Shown here: in pieces, positions 1 to 8,725 of the stretch
How the letters are laid out: every line of letters starts with the position of its first letter
Numbering within the stretch: position 1 is the stretch's first letter
NCBI RefSeq assembly: GCF_000981385.1
Contig: NZ_LATZ01000140.1
Coordinates: 1-36,142 of the forward strand
Reading direction: 5' to 3'
Length of the DNA: 36,142 nt
Origin: Bacillus sp. SA1-12
Lineage (GTDB): Bacteria > Bacillota > Bacilli > Bacillales > Bacillaceae
Notes under the pieces: model-generated
What the model was told of the DNA's origin: nothing
Seen by the model: only the letters and a program-made list of their open reading frames with translations
The model's database searches: none
Translations under genes and position numbers: made by a program

Positions 1-237
1 CTGGATAGACCGAAAGGACGGCAATCCATGTCTGATCTTAATAAGAACAAAAGAAATAAAAAAGTTGCAGAAGAAAAAGAAATGACGTACGAACAAAAAT
101 TGGAGAGAGAAAACGAACTTCTGCGTTTAGAGGTAGAATACCTAAAAAAGTTGCGAGCTTTTCAGATGGATCCGGAAGGCTATCTCGAAAAGCACAAGCA
201 GCGTTATCATTCGAACTCAAAGAAATCTTCAAATTAA
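1..237 (+). CDS. IS3-family transposase OrfA, C-terminal part
   Basis: The frame is open from base 1 and ends at TAA 235-237, so the start lies outside the window. The visible part is rich in Lys and Glu, and its ERENELLRLEVEYLKK stretch is the leucine-zipper-like coiled coil that follows the helix-turn-helix in OrfA proteins of IS150-type elements. It overlaps orfB, which is read in the -1 frame through a slippery heptamer at 144-150. OrfA alone is thought to bind the IS ends and moderate transposition; the OrfAB fusion is the transposase. Confidence 0.8.
   Translation: MDRPKGRQSMSDLNKNKRNKKVAEEKEMTYEQKLERENELLRLEVEYLKKLRAFQMDPEGYLEKHKQRYHSNSKKSSN
144..150 (+). promoter_or_regulatory. A AAA AAG slippery heptamer for -1 frameshifting
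   Basis: The heptamer lies in the orfA frame exactly as A-AAA-AAG, at the end of the leucine-zipper codons. A -1 slip joins OrfA to an open frame that runs through 297 into the transposase core. This is the known arrangement for making OrfAB in the IS3 family. No downstream stimulatory structure was identified by eye. Confidence 0.7.
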
Positions 238-1064
238 AGGATGTTTTACGAATAGTCGGTATTCCGGAGTCTTCCTATCATTATCATATAAAAGTAATGA
301 AGAAAAAAAATCCAGATCACGTACTTGAGGAAACTGTTCAATCTATTTTTGATGAAAATAATGGCAATTATGGTTATCGTCGTATCAAGCTAGAATTGAA
401 AAATCGCGGTTCTAAAGTGAATCATAAAAAGGTGCAACGCATCATGAATAAACTCGGACTCAAAGGAGATAAGTTCAAAAGAAAATCACGGAAGTACAGT
501 TCTTACAGAGGGTCTATTGGAACTGTTGCCAAGAACCGTATTAATCGCCGTTTCCACACAAATAGGTGTCATCAAAAATTAGCAACAGATATCACAGAAT
601 TTAAGTGTTCTGACGGTGTAAAACTGTATTTCAATCCCATTATGGATATGTTCAACGGTGAAATTCTTTCGTATGGGATAGGTATGCGTCCATCCTTAGA
701 ATTAGCCCTTAAACCTCTAGAGGAAGCCCTTGAAATAGTAAAAGTTTCAAAGTACAGGACTACTGTACATTCTGATCAAGGATGGCAATATCAACATAAT
801 AAATGGGTAAAAACACTTAAGGAATATAGGGTATACCAGAGTATGTCGCGAAAAGGAAACTGTTTAGATAACTCTCCGATGGAGAATTTTTTCGCGTTAG
901 TCAAACAAGAAATGTATTACGGAGAAGCACTGTGCTCATTTGAGTAATTAAAAAAGAGAATTGAAGAATATATCGATTATTATAATAACAAGCGTATAAA
1001 GCAAAAATTGGCAGGTATGAGTCCGGTTCAATACCGCATCCATACCAGCCAATCAGCTGCTTAA
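144..1064 (+). pseudogene. IS3-family transposase OrfB with premature stop
   Basis: Entered by -1 frameshift at 144-150, the frame is open through ...SFELKEIFKLKDVLRI and HYHIK before the first internal ATG at 297, so the domain really begins upstream of that ATG. The DDE integrase core is present: D in ATDITEFK, D in HSDQGWQYQ and E in SPMENFFALVKQEM. A TAA at 945-947 interrupts the usual SFEELKKRIEEY motif, which reads SFE-stop-LKKRIEEY. The same frame continues to a second TAA at 1062-1064 and supplies the normal tail (YIDYYNNKRIKQKLAGMSPVQY). The stop needs only one GAA-to-TAA change and removes about 38 residues after the stop codon. All three catalytic residues lie before it, but the lost tail is conserved in active members, so the enzyme is probably dead. 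Confidence 0.85.
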
Positions 1065-1167
1065 TACAAAACTCTAACTTTTGGGGGTCACATCATCCAG
1101 AGAAATTACGAAAGCTGCTTTTTTATATTCTTTATATATGTATTCAACCAGGGTACGCAGGAAAATC

Positions 1168-1189
1168 AAACGTTCTATTTGAAACGTTT
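1168..1189 (-). terminator. weak stem-loop after the tetR gene
   Basis: AAACGTT and AAACGTTT arms flank a short loop, 36 bases after the stop of the TetR gene, with a modest T-rich tail on the minus strand. The stem is short and has a bulge, so this is tentative. Confidence 0.3.
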
Positions 1190-1224
1190 ATGCATAGAAG
1201 ACTATCTAAAAAAGAGCAATCAAT

Positions 1225-1815
1225 TTAGTCTCTCACATTAAAAACTTCAGTTGATATAAGCATGAGTTCAACAATTTGCTTTGCCATGTATTGAGGGCTT
1301 GAGGGAAAATCTTCTTCAATCCACCGAATAATTAAACCTGCAATTCCATGAGCCCGATAGATATATAACCACTTCGGATTAAGTTGAGAGCCCTCTTCAA
1401 GCTCATAATCATACTCTTCTATAAATATTACTTCTATTGCTTTTGCCATCTTATAACGAAAATCCACACTAATATGATCACTTAATAATAATTTGAAAAG
1501 CTTCTCATTTTCTTTAAAATAGTCAAACAAGGTAATATCTTCGATGTGCATTTCCTTCAAATTAACCTTCTTAACTGATTTATATGGATTACGGATTTGC
1601 TGAAGCATTTCTTCTAAAACATCTTGAATGACTTCATTAAGCAGATCCTCCTTCGAATTAAAGTTCGCATAAAAGGTTCCACGATTATATTGTGCTTTAC
1701 GCACGATTTCAGAGATTGAAATTTGATCAAATTTCTTTTCATAAAGCAATTGTAAAAAGGTTTGTTTTAATGCAGCCTTCGAACGTTGAATTCGCTTATC
1801 TACAAATTCCTTCAT
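1225..1815 (-). CDS. TetR/AcrR-family transcriptional regulator
   Basis: A protein of 196 residues, a normal TetR length. The start was set at the ATG at 1815 because GAGGTGAAAGGA lies just upstream; the frame stays open 40 codons further but with no better ribosome site. The N-terminal helix-turn-helix runs from about residue 7 to 55, with ISISEIVRKAQYNRGTFYANF as the recognition unit and KEDLL following it. The rest is the helical ligand-binding and dimer domain. The gene is divergent from a short-chain dehydrogenase, and a 16-bp inverted repeat lies between them, so it probably represses itself and the dehydrogenase. The ligand is unknown. Confidence 0.85.
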   Translation of the reverse strand: MKEFVDKRIQRSKAALKQTFLQLLYEKKFDQISISEIVRKAQYNRGTFYANFNSKEDLLNEVIQDVLEEMLQQIRNPYKSVKKVNLKEMHIEDITLFDYFKENEKLFKLLLSDHISVDFRYKMAKAIEVIFIEEYDYELEEGSQLNPKWLYIYRAHGIAGLIIRWIEEDFPSSPQYMAKQIVELMLISTEVFNVRD

Positions 1816-1877
1816 TCCTTTCACCTCTACTATAGTATGTTCAAAGTATTTCATCTCTTCAACTTTTACTATACAAA

Positions 1878-1893
1878 AGACATTTATTTGTCT
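1878..1893. promoter_or_regulatory. candidate TetR operator
   Basis: AGACA-N6-TGTCT is an exact 5-bp inverted repeat in the 176-base gap between the divergent tetR and dehydrogenase genes. It lies about 30 bp upstream of the dehydrogenase -35 and on the tetR side. Size and position fit a TetR dimer site; binding is inferred. Confidence 0.45.
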
Positions 1894-1923
1894 AGTAATG
1901 TACAAACTAACCAAGACTGATGA

Positions 1924-1952
1924 TTGTAAACGCATTCCATTCTTTTTATAGT
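1924..1952 (+). promoter_or_regulatory. SigA-type promoter of the dehydrogenase gene
   Basis: TTGTAA (1924-1929) and TATAGT (1947-1952) are separated by 17 bases. A GAGGAGG ribosome site (1978-1984) and the ATG at 1992 follow at normal distances. Confidence 0.55.
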
Positions 1953-1991
1953 GTGAGTATGAAAGAATTTAATGAATGAGGAGGCATTTAC

Positions 1992-2762
1992 ATGACATTC
2001 CCAGTACTAGAGGGTAAAGTAGCGATCGTAACAGGTGCAGCAATGGGCATGGGTGAAGCTACAGCAAAATTATTTGCAGAAACGAAAGCAAAAGTTATCA
2101 TTGCAGATTTTAACGAAGAAAAAGGACAAGCAGTAACAGAAGCCATTAAAGCAAATGGTGGTGAAGCTTCTTTTGTAAAGGTGGATATATCAAAGTCGAC
2201 AGAAGTACAAGCAATGGTGAAATTTGCAGTTGATACGTATGGAAAATTAGATATCGCTGTAAATAACGCTGCGCTAACGCCGGATGATGAACCAGCTGCT
2301 GAATTTGACGAAGCATATTGGGATCGTCTAATCTCAGTTGATTTAACAGGTACTGCACTTTGCATGAAATACGAGCTGCAGCAAATGCAAAAACAAGGAA
2401 ACGGCGGTTCAATTATTAATATTTCATCTGTAAGTGGTTTCCGTCCACAGCCTAACAACATAGCCTATGTTGCAGCAAAGCATGGTGTTGTAGGTATGAC
2501 AAAAGTTGCTGCAATGGAAAATGGGCCGCTTAACATCCGAGTGAACTCAGTTGCTCCTGGCGCAATTGATACACCAATGCTGCGCGGCGCATTAGAGCAA
2601 TTTGGATTCACTGAGGAAGATTATGCTCCACAGCTTAGCTTATTAAACCGTTTTGGTCAACCAAGAGAAATTGCTCAAGCAAGTCTTTGGTTAGCTTCTG
2701 ATGCATCTTCTTATGTAACGGGTACAACCATTCATGTTGACGCCGGCTATACTTCACGCTAA
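1992..2762 (+). CDS. short-chain dehydrogenase/reductase (SDR, classical type)
   Basis: A protein of 256 residues, typical of classical SDRs such as FabG-like and glucose dehydrogenase-like enzymes. The cofactor motif TGAAMGMG is at residues 14-21, NNAA at 91-94, and the catalytic set is S146, Y159 (YVAAK) and K163. Asp39 after the second beta strand suggests NAD rather than NADP. The position that is often Asn in VNLTG is Asp117 (SVDLTG). PGAIDTPM and the C-terminal YVTGTTIHVDAGY are usual for the family. GAGGAGG sits 7 bases before the ATG. It stands alone between its own promoter and terminator and is divergent from a TetR gene, which probably controls it. The substrate cannot be read from the sequence. 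Confidence 0.9.
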   Translation: MTFPVLEGKVAIVTGAAMGMGEATAKLFAETKAKVIIADFNEEKGQAVTEAIKANGGEASFVKVDISKSTEVQAMVKFAVDTYGKLDIAVNNAALTPDDEPAAEFDEAYWDRLISVDLTGTALCMKYELQQMQKQGNGGSIINISSVSGFRPQPNNIAYVAAKHGVVGMTKVAAMENGPLNIRVNSVAPGAIDTPMLRGALEQFGFTEEDYAPQLSLLNRFGQPREIAQASLWLASDASSYVTGTTIHVDAGYTSR

Positions 2763-2768
2763 ATAATG

Positions 2769-2800
2769 AATAAACCGAAGAGATAACACTTCGGTTTATT
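2769..2800 (+). terminator. intrinsic terminator after the dehydrogenase
   Basis: Perfect 12-bp arms AATAAACCGAAG / CTTCGGTTTATT with an 8-base loop begin 6 bases after the stop. A TATTTT tail follows on the plus strand. With A-rich sequence on the left it may also serve the minus-strand operon that ends at 2838. Confidence 0.85.
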
Positions 2801-2837
2801 TATTTTCTTATATTTAATCAATATAGTTTACTTTTTA

Positions 2838-4001
2838 TCAATGAGTTCCTGCAACCTCTAAAACTACTTTTGTTACATTCTTTTTTTGAAAAGATGATTG
2901 GTTTATTTTTTCTTGCAGCTTTTCATAATAAAGGTCTGCATCAATAGGCAACTCAACTGGCTCGTTAAGCCAAGAGGATAAGTAAATGGCATTAGAGATT
3001 TCCAAGCCTTTTATTCCCTCCTCCCCTGGTGCCAATAAAGGTGTGCCATTTGTGATCGAATCAATCCAATTTTGAATGATCCCTTGGTGTTCTCTATTAA
3101 TGCCTTTAATAGGGATATCGATTGTCCAGCATTCAGGTTTTCCAAAACCACCAGTATAGGTTGCATTGAAATCACGTTCTGATTGTGTTAAGCGATAAAA
3201 GGTCAGTTTTTGATTCTCAACCACTATTTTCCCGCGATCACCAGCAATTTCAAACCGGTTTGTTCCAGGTGCTTCACCGGTAGTGGTAATGAATAGGCCA
3301 GTAGCTCCATTTTCATATTCTACATAGGCTGTAAGATCATCCTCTACTTCTATATCATGATATTTCCCATATCTGCAAAATGCATGAACTTTCTTCGGCA
3401 TAAGTCCTGTCGTCCATTGCCATAAATCCAGCTGATGCGGCGCCTGGTTTAATAAAACCCCTCCGCCTTCCCCTCGCCATGTCGCGCGCCACTCGCTTGA
3501 ATCGTAATAACTTTGAGAGCGGTACCAATCAGTGATAATCCAATTCGTTCTTTTAATTTCACCTAGTTCACCGGATTGAATAAGCTCGCGCAGCTTTTGA
3601 TAAATTGAATTGGAACGCTGGTTATACATAATGGCAAAGACTTTGCCGCTTTCCTTTGCTGAGAGATTCATCTCTGCCACATCTTTTGTATGGACACCGG
3701 CTGGTTTTTCAATAAGAACATGCAGCCCTTTTGAGAAGGCCTTTATTGCCAGTCTTGGATGATCATAGTGAGGAGTTGAAATAAGAACGGCATCAATACC
3801 AGATTTATTCAAAAATTCATCTTCATCTCGGTAAACCTTCACGTCCCCTGCTGCATCACTTATTAACGATTCTAGTTGCTCTTGAAATGGATCGCATATG
3901 GCGGTTAGAATAGCTCCATTTATTTTTCCTTTACCCAATAGCAGTACATGTGATCTTCCCATATTTCCAATCCCAATAACGCCTACTTTAATTAAACTCA
4001 T
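2838..4001 (-). CDS. Gfo/Idh/MocA-family oxidoreductase
   Basis: A protein of 387 residues with an N-terminal Rossmann fold (GVIGIGNMG at residues 8-16) and the family EKPAG motif near residue 95, which holds the catalytic Lys. A Gfo/Idh/MocA C-terminal alpha/beta domain follows, including GGGVLLNQAPHQLDLWQW with the conserved His. These enzymes oxidise or reduce a hydroxyl of a sugar or cyclitol with NAD(P). The start follows directly after the upstream isomerase/epimerase gene (24-base gap), so the two form one operon. Position next to the Lpl/YetA block suggests work on a sugar released from pectic material, but the substrate is not determined. Confidence 0.88.
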   Translation of the reverse strand: MSLIKVGVIGIGNMGRSHVLLLGKGKINGAILTAICDPFQEQLESLISDAAGDVKVYRDEDEFLNKSGIDAVLISTPHYDHPRLAIKAFSKGLHVLIEKPAGVHTKDVAEMNLSAKESGKVFAIMYNQRSNSIYQKLRELIQSGELGEIKRTNWIITDWYRSQSYYDSSEWRATWRGEGGGVLLNQAPHQLDLWQWTTGLMPKKVHAFCRYGKYHDIEVEDDLTAYVEYENGATGLFITTTGEAPGTNRFEIAGDRGKIVVENQKLTFYRLTQSERDFNATYTGGFGKPECWTIDIPIKGINREHQGIIQNWIDSITNGTPLLAPGEEGIKGLEISNAIYLSSWLNEPVELPIDADLYYEKLQEKINQSSFQKKNVTKVVLEVAGTH

Positions 4002-4025
4002 CTATCTCACTCCATATTCATTTGT

Positions 4026-4823
4026 TCAATGTTTAACGGGCAGTGTGTTCTTATTCCTTGTATTTTCATTTACTTGTTTTGCCAATTGCTTTAAGTTTCT
4101 TAAGCTTGTTTCTAGGCATTCCAATGGCGGACGTTCACAAATGTCCTGCTCGACCGCATACCATTCGATTCCATTTTCTTCACCCCATTGTAAAATCGGG
4201 AGAAAATCAATAACGCCTTCGCCAACTTCTGCAAATGTTTGTCGCTCATCATTCGTCATATCCTTTAAGTGGATGATCGGCATCCGATTTGCATAAGGAG
4301 CGATATATTCTAAGGGATCCATTCCTGCCTTTTTTAACCAGTACACATCAATTTCTGCCAGGATGTGATTATCTTTCGATGGATTAAGTAAATAACGAAG
4401 AGCGTCTTGCCCGTCTATATCGATGTCAAACTCGAATGCATGATTGTGATAGGAAACCCTATATTCTGGCGCATCCTTTGCAATCTGGTTCAGCAACATT
4501 TTTATTTCTTTATATTCTTCAGGGCTTCGTAATTCTGGAGCCAGAAAGGGAAGGATAATATCTTTTGTGCCATACAATTCTGCTTCTTTTAATACCCCAT
4601 TAAGGTCATTCTTTATACGATTTAATGAAGTATGCATTCCTGCTGCATACAGGTTATTTTCTTTTAATGCCAAAGCAACTTCGTTTTGGTCATAGTCTTT
4701 TGGCAATGCTGATATCTGCACGCCTGCCCAGCCCATTTCCTTAATGGTTTTGAATAATGGACGGATTCCCTCTTTTAACTCTTCTCGTAATGTATACAAT
4801 TGGACTGCAAATTTATTTACCAC
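4026..4823 (-). CDS. sugar phosphate isomerase/epimerase-type TIM-barrel protein
   Basis: A protein of 265 residues of the AP-endonuclease-2 / xylose-isomerase-like TIM-barrel family, to which IolE, IolH and related epimerases belong. Metal-site residues typical of the family can be seen: VSYHNHAFEF near residue 130, AEIDVYWLKKAG near 160, IIHLKDM near 190 and EWYAVEQD near 230. The start codon is GTG, with AAGGAAAGGAAACGGG upstream; no ATG in this frame fits. It is the first gene of a two-gene operon with the Gfo/Idh oxidoreductase. Together they could epimerise or isomerise a sugar through a keto intermediate. Confidence 0.82.
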   Translation of the reverse strand: MVNKFAVQLYTLREELKEGIRPLFKTIKEMGWAGVQISALPKDYDQNEVALALKENNLYAAGMHTSLNRIKNDLNGVLKEAELYGTKDIILPFLAPELRSPEEYKEIKMLLNQIAKDAPEYRVSYHNHAFEFDIDIDGQDALRYLLNPSKDNHILAEIDVYWLKKAGMDPLEYIAPYANRMPIIHLKDMTNDERQTFAEVGEGVIDFLPILQWGEENGIEWYAVEQDICERPPLECLETSLRNLKQLAKQVNENTRNKNTLPVKH

Positions 4824-5159
4824 TATTACCCGTTTCCTTTCCTTATTATGATGAAAGTTTAGAGAAGTTCATTTGCCGTTATATCTGCTTTTCTAAAAAA
4901 TAAGGATCAATATATTTAGCGCTCTTAAAACTTTTTAAACAACATTATTTCATTTACAATCTATCCAGCATATATGACTTTCTCTTGCTTTTGACTAGTA
5001 ACTACAATAGATATGCAATCACATTTATCATTATAGGTTAAACAATGAAGCAATTCATGGTCTCATATTGCCTAGTTTTCTCCTAAAATTATCTGAGATT
5101 GTTATTAGTTAATAGTTAAAAATCAGATTGGGTTAGTTCCAGCCATTTCAGCAAAAAAA
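4824..5159 (-). other. leader region of the isomerase/oxidoreductase operon, no gene seen
   Basis: About 340 AT-rich bases between the lplC terminator and the GTG start at 4823. No open frame of note and no RNA gene was recognised. It must contain the promoter of the two-gene operon if that operon is independent of lplABC, but no pair of hexamers with good spacing could be chosen with confidence. Confidence 0.4.
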
Positions 5160-5195
5160 GGGCAATTTATTGTACATAAACAAATAAAATTGCCC
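5160..5195 (-). terminator. intrinsic terminator of the lpl operon
   Basis: Read on the minus strand, a GGGCAATTTTATT arm pairs with AATAAATTGCCC and is followed by seven T residues (plus 5153-5159). It starts 10 bases after the lplC stop and cleanly separates the importer operon from the isomerase operon. Confidence 0.85.
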
Positions 5196-5204
5196 CCATC
5201 CTTA

Positions 5205-6095
5205 TTAACCTTTCACAGATCCTAATAACATACCTTTGGCAAAATGCTTCTGGAGGAAAGGATAGACAATCAAAATCGGTAATGTTGCCACAACAACGAC
5301 AGCAAGTTTCAATGATTGTTCAGGGGGTTCTACATATTCTGCACCCATCGAAGTGGGGTCGCTTAACATTGTTTGTGACAAAAGAATGATTTGTTGAAGC
5401 AATACTTGAACTGGCCATTTCGTATTGTCATTGATATAAAGTAATGCACTAAAGAAATCATTCCAAATCGCGACGGCATAAAAGAGTGCAAAGGTTGCAA
5501 GTACTGGTTTTGACAGAGGAAGCATAATTCTCCAGAAGATCCCAAACTCAGTACAGCCATCAATTTTAGCTGATTCTTCTAATTCTGCAGGGATATTCTG
5601 AAAAAACGTTTTTACAATAATTAAATTAAATGGATTAATCGCTGCAGGCAAAATCAATGCCCAATAAGAATCCAATAATCCCAATGATTTTACAACTAGA
5701 TACGTAGGGATCATGCCCCCGCTGAATAACATTGAAAAGACAATGAGATTCATAATGGTGCTCCGCCCCATTAAGTGTTTTCTAGATAACGGATATGCCA
5801 TCGTAAAGGTAAAAAACAGGCAAACAAGCGTTCCGACAACCGTTACACCAACTGAAACTAAAATGCTTCGGGTAAACGTAGCTGTTGAAAAAATATATTT
5901 ATAGGATTCCAGTGAAAATGTTTCTGGAATGATAAAAAAACTTCTTCTTGTTAATTCTGCTTCTGTAGCAAATGATCCAGCAATAATATAAAGGAATGGA
6001 CAAACCATGATCAATCCGATGATCCCTAAAAAAATAAAGTTGAATACATCAAATACTCTTCCAGCGGGAGTATTGTGCATTTTTGGCATTCCCAT
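5205..6095 (-). CDS. lplC: LplC-like sugar ABC transporter permease
   Basis: A 296-residue inner-membrane permease of the MalG / LplC group with about six transmembrane segments. The cytoplasmic EAA loop that contacts the ATPase reads ELEESAKIDGCTEFGIFWRIMLPLS when joined across the motif, near residues 190-215. The start was set at the ATG at 6095, eight bases after GGAGG; the frame is open five codons further upstream but that GTG overlaps the ribosome site. It follows lplB by 36 bases and is the last gene before a strong terminator. No ATPase gene is present, which is usual for this family, where a shared MsmX-type ATPase serves several importers. The gene order yetA ... lplA-lplB-lplC matches B. 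subtilis. Confidence 0.85.
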   Translation of the reverse strand: MGMPKMHNTPAGRVFDVFNFIFLGIIGLIMVCPFLYIIAGSFATEAELTRRSFFIIPETFSLESYKYIFSTATFTRSILVSVGVTVVGTLVCLFFTFTMAYPLSRKHLMGRSTIMNLIVFSMLFSGGMIPTYLVVKSLGLLDSYWALILPAAINPFNLIIVKTFFQNIPAELEESAKIDGCTEFGIFWRIMLPLSKPVLATFALFYAVAIWNDFFSALLYINDNTKWPVQVLLQQIILLSQTMLSDPTSMGAEYVEPPEQSLKLAVVVVATLPILIVYPFLQKHFAKGMLLGSVKG

Positions 6096-6131
6096 TTCCA
6101 ACACCTCCACAAATTTCTGAACAGTTCATCG

Positions 6132-7117
6132 TTAAAAGATTCCATCTTGTCCTAATTTCTTCGCCAGTTTATTCGCCCCTAAAACAAGAATAATTCCGAC
6201 GACTGATTTAAATAAGCCCACAGCTGTACTATAGCTATATGCACCTTGGGTAATCCCGACAAAATACACATAGGTATCAAAAACATCTGCCACACTGCGG
6301 TTTAATGAATTTGACATTAAGTAGATTTGTTGAAAGCCTGTATCCAGAAAATTACCTAATCGCAAAATAAGCAATACAATAATTGTGCTTCTTACTGCCG
6401 GCAACGTAACATGCCACAATCTTCGGAAACGGCCTGCTCCGTCTACAATCGCGGCTTCATACTGTTCTTGGTCCACAGTGGCCAAAGCAGCTAAGAAGAT
6501 AACCGTTCCCCAGCCTGTTTCTTTCCAGATTATTTGTCCCATGATGAGCGGGCGAAACCACTCTGGTGATGATAAGAAGTTCATTTCCTTCCCATAAAAA
6601 TAGGAAACTATTTCATTTATTACTCCGCCGCTGGTTGTAAAGAAAATATACGTGATACTTGCGATAATGACCCATGACATGAAATGTGGTACGTATATAA
6701 AGGTTTGAATCGTTCTTTTATAGGAATTAATCCGTAATTCGTTTAAAAGAAGTGAAAGGATGATTGGTGCTGGAAAAAAGAAGACCAGGTCTAATGCCGC
6801 TAAAATGAATGTATTTCGTAATAATCTAAAAAAATCGGGGGGTTTTGAAAGAAGTTTATGAAATTTTCAAATCCCACCCATTCACTGCCTAACACTCCTT
6901 TAAATGGAGAAAAATCTTGAAAGGCAATGACTACTCCCCACATAGGTGCATACTTAAAGATGAGAAAATAGAGAATTCCCGGAATTAATAAAAGATAAAG
7001 CCAGCGGTCTCTTTTCAATCGCTGCCGGTTTGTAATGGTAGTCGTTTGCTTTTGGCTCAATAAATTAGTCGATTGACTGTATTCTTGATTAACATTTTGT
7101 GTTTTAAGAAATGCCAT
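6132..7117 (-). pseudogene. lplB: LplB-like sugar ABC permease, frameshifted
   Basis: Two frames make one gene. The N-terminal part (7117 to about 6843) gives a basic cytoplasmic tail, then WLYLLLIPGILYFLIFKYAP and GVVIAFQDFSPFKG, both typical of LplB-type permeases. The frame then runs into a stop after a six-base G tract (plus 6837-6842). One extra base in that tract restores NPPDFFRLLRNTF and an open frame through to the C-terminal half (EAA loop AAIVDGAGRFRRLWHVTLPA). The repaired protein would be 328 residues, the expected length. As written the product is truncated after the first membrane segment, so the importer would lack one permease. A sequencing error in the homopolymer would explain it equally well. 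It lies between lplA and lplC. Confidence 0.85.
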
Positions 7118-7156
7118 TTCTCTCCCTTCCTTCCTATGGTATACGATTTTTTGTGT

Positions 7157-7190
7157 AAAGCCAGGAGGTGAACATACACCACCTGGCTTT
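7157..7190 (-). promoter_or_regulatory. strong hairpin between lplA and lplB
   Basis: Arms AAAGCCAGGTGGTG and CACCTCCTGGCTTT pair with one mismatch around a 6-base loop, beginning 6 bases after the lplA stop. On the minus strand no T run follows, so it is more likely an mRNA-stabilising or processing hairpin that keeps lplA message more abundant than the permease messages. It also contains an SD-like GGAGGTG on the plus strand. Confidence 0.6.
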
Positions 7191-7195
7191 CAGAT

Positions 7196-8725
7196 CTATT
7201 TATTCTTTGACTCTTTGTACAGTTTATTTATTTCTTCGATATAATCGTCTCCACCCGTACTGCTCCATAATTCAATCGCATCTTTAAATCCGGCTTTATC
7301 GATTTGCCCAACGATAAATTTAATGCGTGCATCATTAATGATATTGTCTAATTGCTGACCTTTTTGTGCGTATACCTCAGAAACGAGTGATTCAGCAGGA
7401 TTTGGAACAACGATTTCTTCATTTTCCTTTTGGACCTGTGCTTCTTTGTCTCTTAAAGGAGTTTGCTTTGCTTTAATAAAACGTTCTTCCGGGATGTATG
7501 GTTGAAATTGATTAAAGCCTGTACCTTCATTAACAAGCGCTTCATTGCCTTCCTTTAAATCTACGAATTTACCGTCTTTTATTTCATAATGGCGACCTTC
7601 TATCCCATTGTTGGCTAACTCTTGTGCTTCCTCGTCATTTAATTTATCAATAAACGTTAAGACCTTTTTCAACTCTTCTTCTGTTTTTACGCTTGATTTA
7701 GGTATGGCAAGCAAGCCGGAATACCCTGAAGTAGGAAGATTATGGAGTCCGGCAGGCCCTTCAACAGTACCGATCACATCGATCGGCTCCTTTAAATCAG
7801 GATTTGCCGCGAGCATATCTTCTTCTGCACGATGGGCATGGTCTACTACATCAACAATCACTCCAGCCTGTCCATTCAAAAGCGGATCTACCCATTTTTG
7901 CGGATCCATGACCGCAAAGTCTTCATTTATTAATCCTTCATCATAGAGCTTTTTAAAGAATTCTAATGCATTGAAATATTCCTCTGTCATAAAGTCAGGC
8001 TGTAAGTTTCCATCAGCATCTTCTCCCCACTTATTTGGAACGCCAAACCATGTTTGCATAATATCCCATGGACCTGTGTATTTCGAAATAACCATTCCGT
8101 AAGTATCATCTTTTCCATTTCCATCTGGGTCCTTTTCCGAAAAGGCCTTTAACATATTGTAAAAATCATCGATTGTTTTTGGAGTTTGCAACCCGACATT
8201 TTGCAACCAATCTTTTCTAAAGGTAATTCCATTTCTTCCCAGCGGACGTGACCGATATATCCCGTAAATTTTACCGCCAATTGAGCTATTATTTAAAATC
8301 ATTTCATTTGCTTGACTTAAATTAGGATAATCCTTTAAATAAGGCCCCAGTTCCCAAAACGCACCATCTTTTACTGCACTTACAAAACTAGGATCCTTTG
8401 ATGGAATCATCATAATATCCGGAAGCTCCCCTGATGCTAATGTAATATTTAGTTTTTCTTGATAAGAACTATTAAGCGCCCAGTTTATTTTTATATCTGT
8501 ATTTGTATATTTTTCTAGTGCTTTTAAAATAGGATTGTCATCACCTGGAGGATCTGGTTGGAAAGTTGTTGTCATAATGGTGATCGTGTTATCCGATCCG
8601 CCTTTATCTGTATCACTGTTTGTTGTTTCTGAATTGCTGCATGCGACTAATGATGAAGTAAGAAGCATCGTTGAAAGGAATGGAAGGACAATCTTTTTAC
8701 TTAATTCTTTTTTATCTTTTCTCAT
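7196..8725 (-). CDS. lplA: LplA-like extracellular sugar-binding lipoprotein
   Basis: A protein of 509 residues, the size of LplA / YtcQ-type solute-binding proteins that serve oligosaccharide importers without a dedicated ATPase. The signal peptide ends in LVAC with the lipidated Cys at residue 29, followed by a Ser/Asp/Gly-rich linker. The mature part has family features such as PILKALEKYTNTDIKIN, SGELPDIMMI and GIYRSRPLGRNGITFRKDWL. It delivers the sugar to the LplB-LplC permease on the outer face of the membrane. In this context the ligand is probably an unsaturated rhamnogalacturonan oligosaccharide, by analogy with B. subtilis; the sequence alone does not prove it. RBS AGGGGG lies upstream of the ATG. 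Confidence 0.88.
   Translation of the reverse strand: MRKDKKELSKKIVLPFLSTMLLTSSLVACSNSETTNSDTDKGGSDNTITIMTTTFQPDPPGDDNPILKALEKYTNTDIKINWALNSSYQEKLNITLASGELPDIMMIPSKDPSFVSAVKDGAFWELGPYLKDYPNLSQANEMILNNSSIGGKIYGIYRSRPLGRNGITFRKDWLQNVGLQTPKTIDDFYNMLKAFSEKDPDGNGKDDTYGMVISKYTGPWDIMQTWFGVPNKWGEDADGNLQPDFMTEEYFNALEFFKKLYDEGLINEDFAVMDPQKWVDPLLNGQAGVIVDVVDHAHRAEEDMLAANPDLKEPIDVIGTVEGPAGLHNLPTSGYSGLLAIPKSSVKTEEELKKVLTFIDKLNDEEAQELANNGIEGRHYEIKDGKFVDLKEGNEALVNEGTGFNQFQPYIPEERFIKAKQTPLRDKEAQVQKENEEIVVPNPAESLVSEVYAQKGQQLDNIINDARIKFIVGQIDKAGFKDAIELWSSTGGDDYIEEINKLYKESKNK

Larger units (their letters stand above)
1..1092 (+). mobile_element. IS3-family (IS150-type) insertion sequence, left end outside window
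   Basis: The stretch holds the end of an orfA, an overlapping orfB in the -1 frame, and a right end that closes in GGGGGTCACA at about 1092. Read inward on the other strand this gives a TGTGACCCCC terminus, a form seen in IS150-type elements. The left end and any target duplication are outside the window. The element cannot make a normal full-length transposase because orfB has an in-frame TAA, so this copy is probably inactive. The exact right boundary is an inference from the terminus. Confidence 0.85.

Noticed and set aside
1988..2461. Long minus-strand ORF opposite the dehydrogenase
   Set aside because: It is the antisense shadow of a clear SDR gene with all family motifs.
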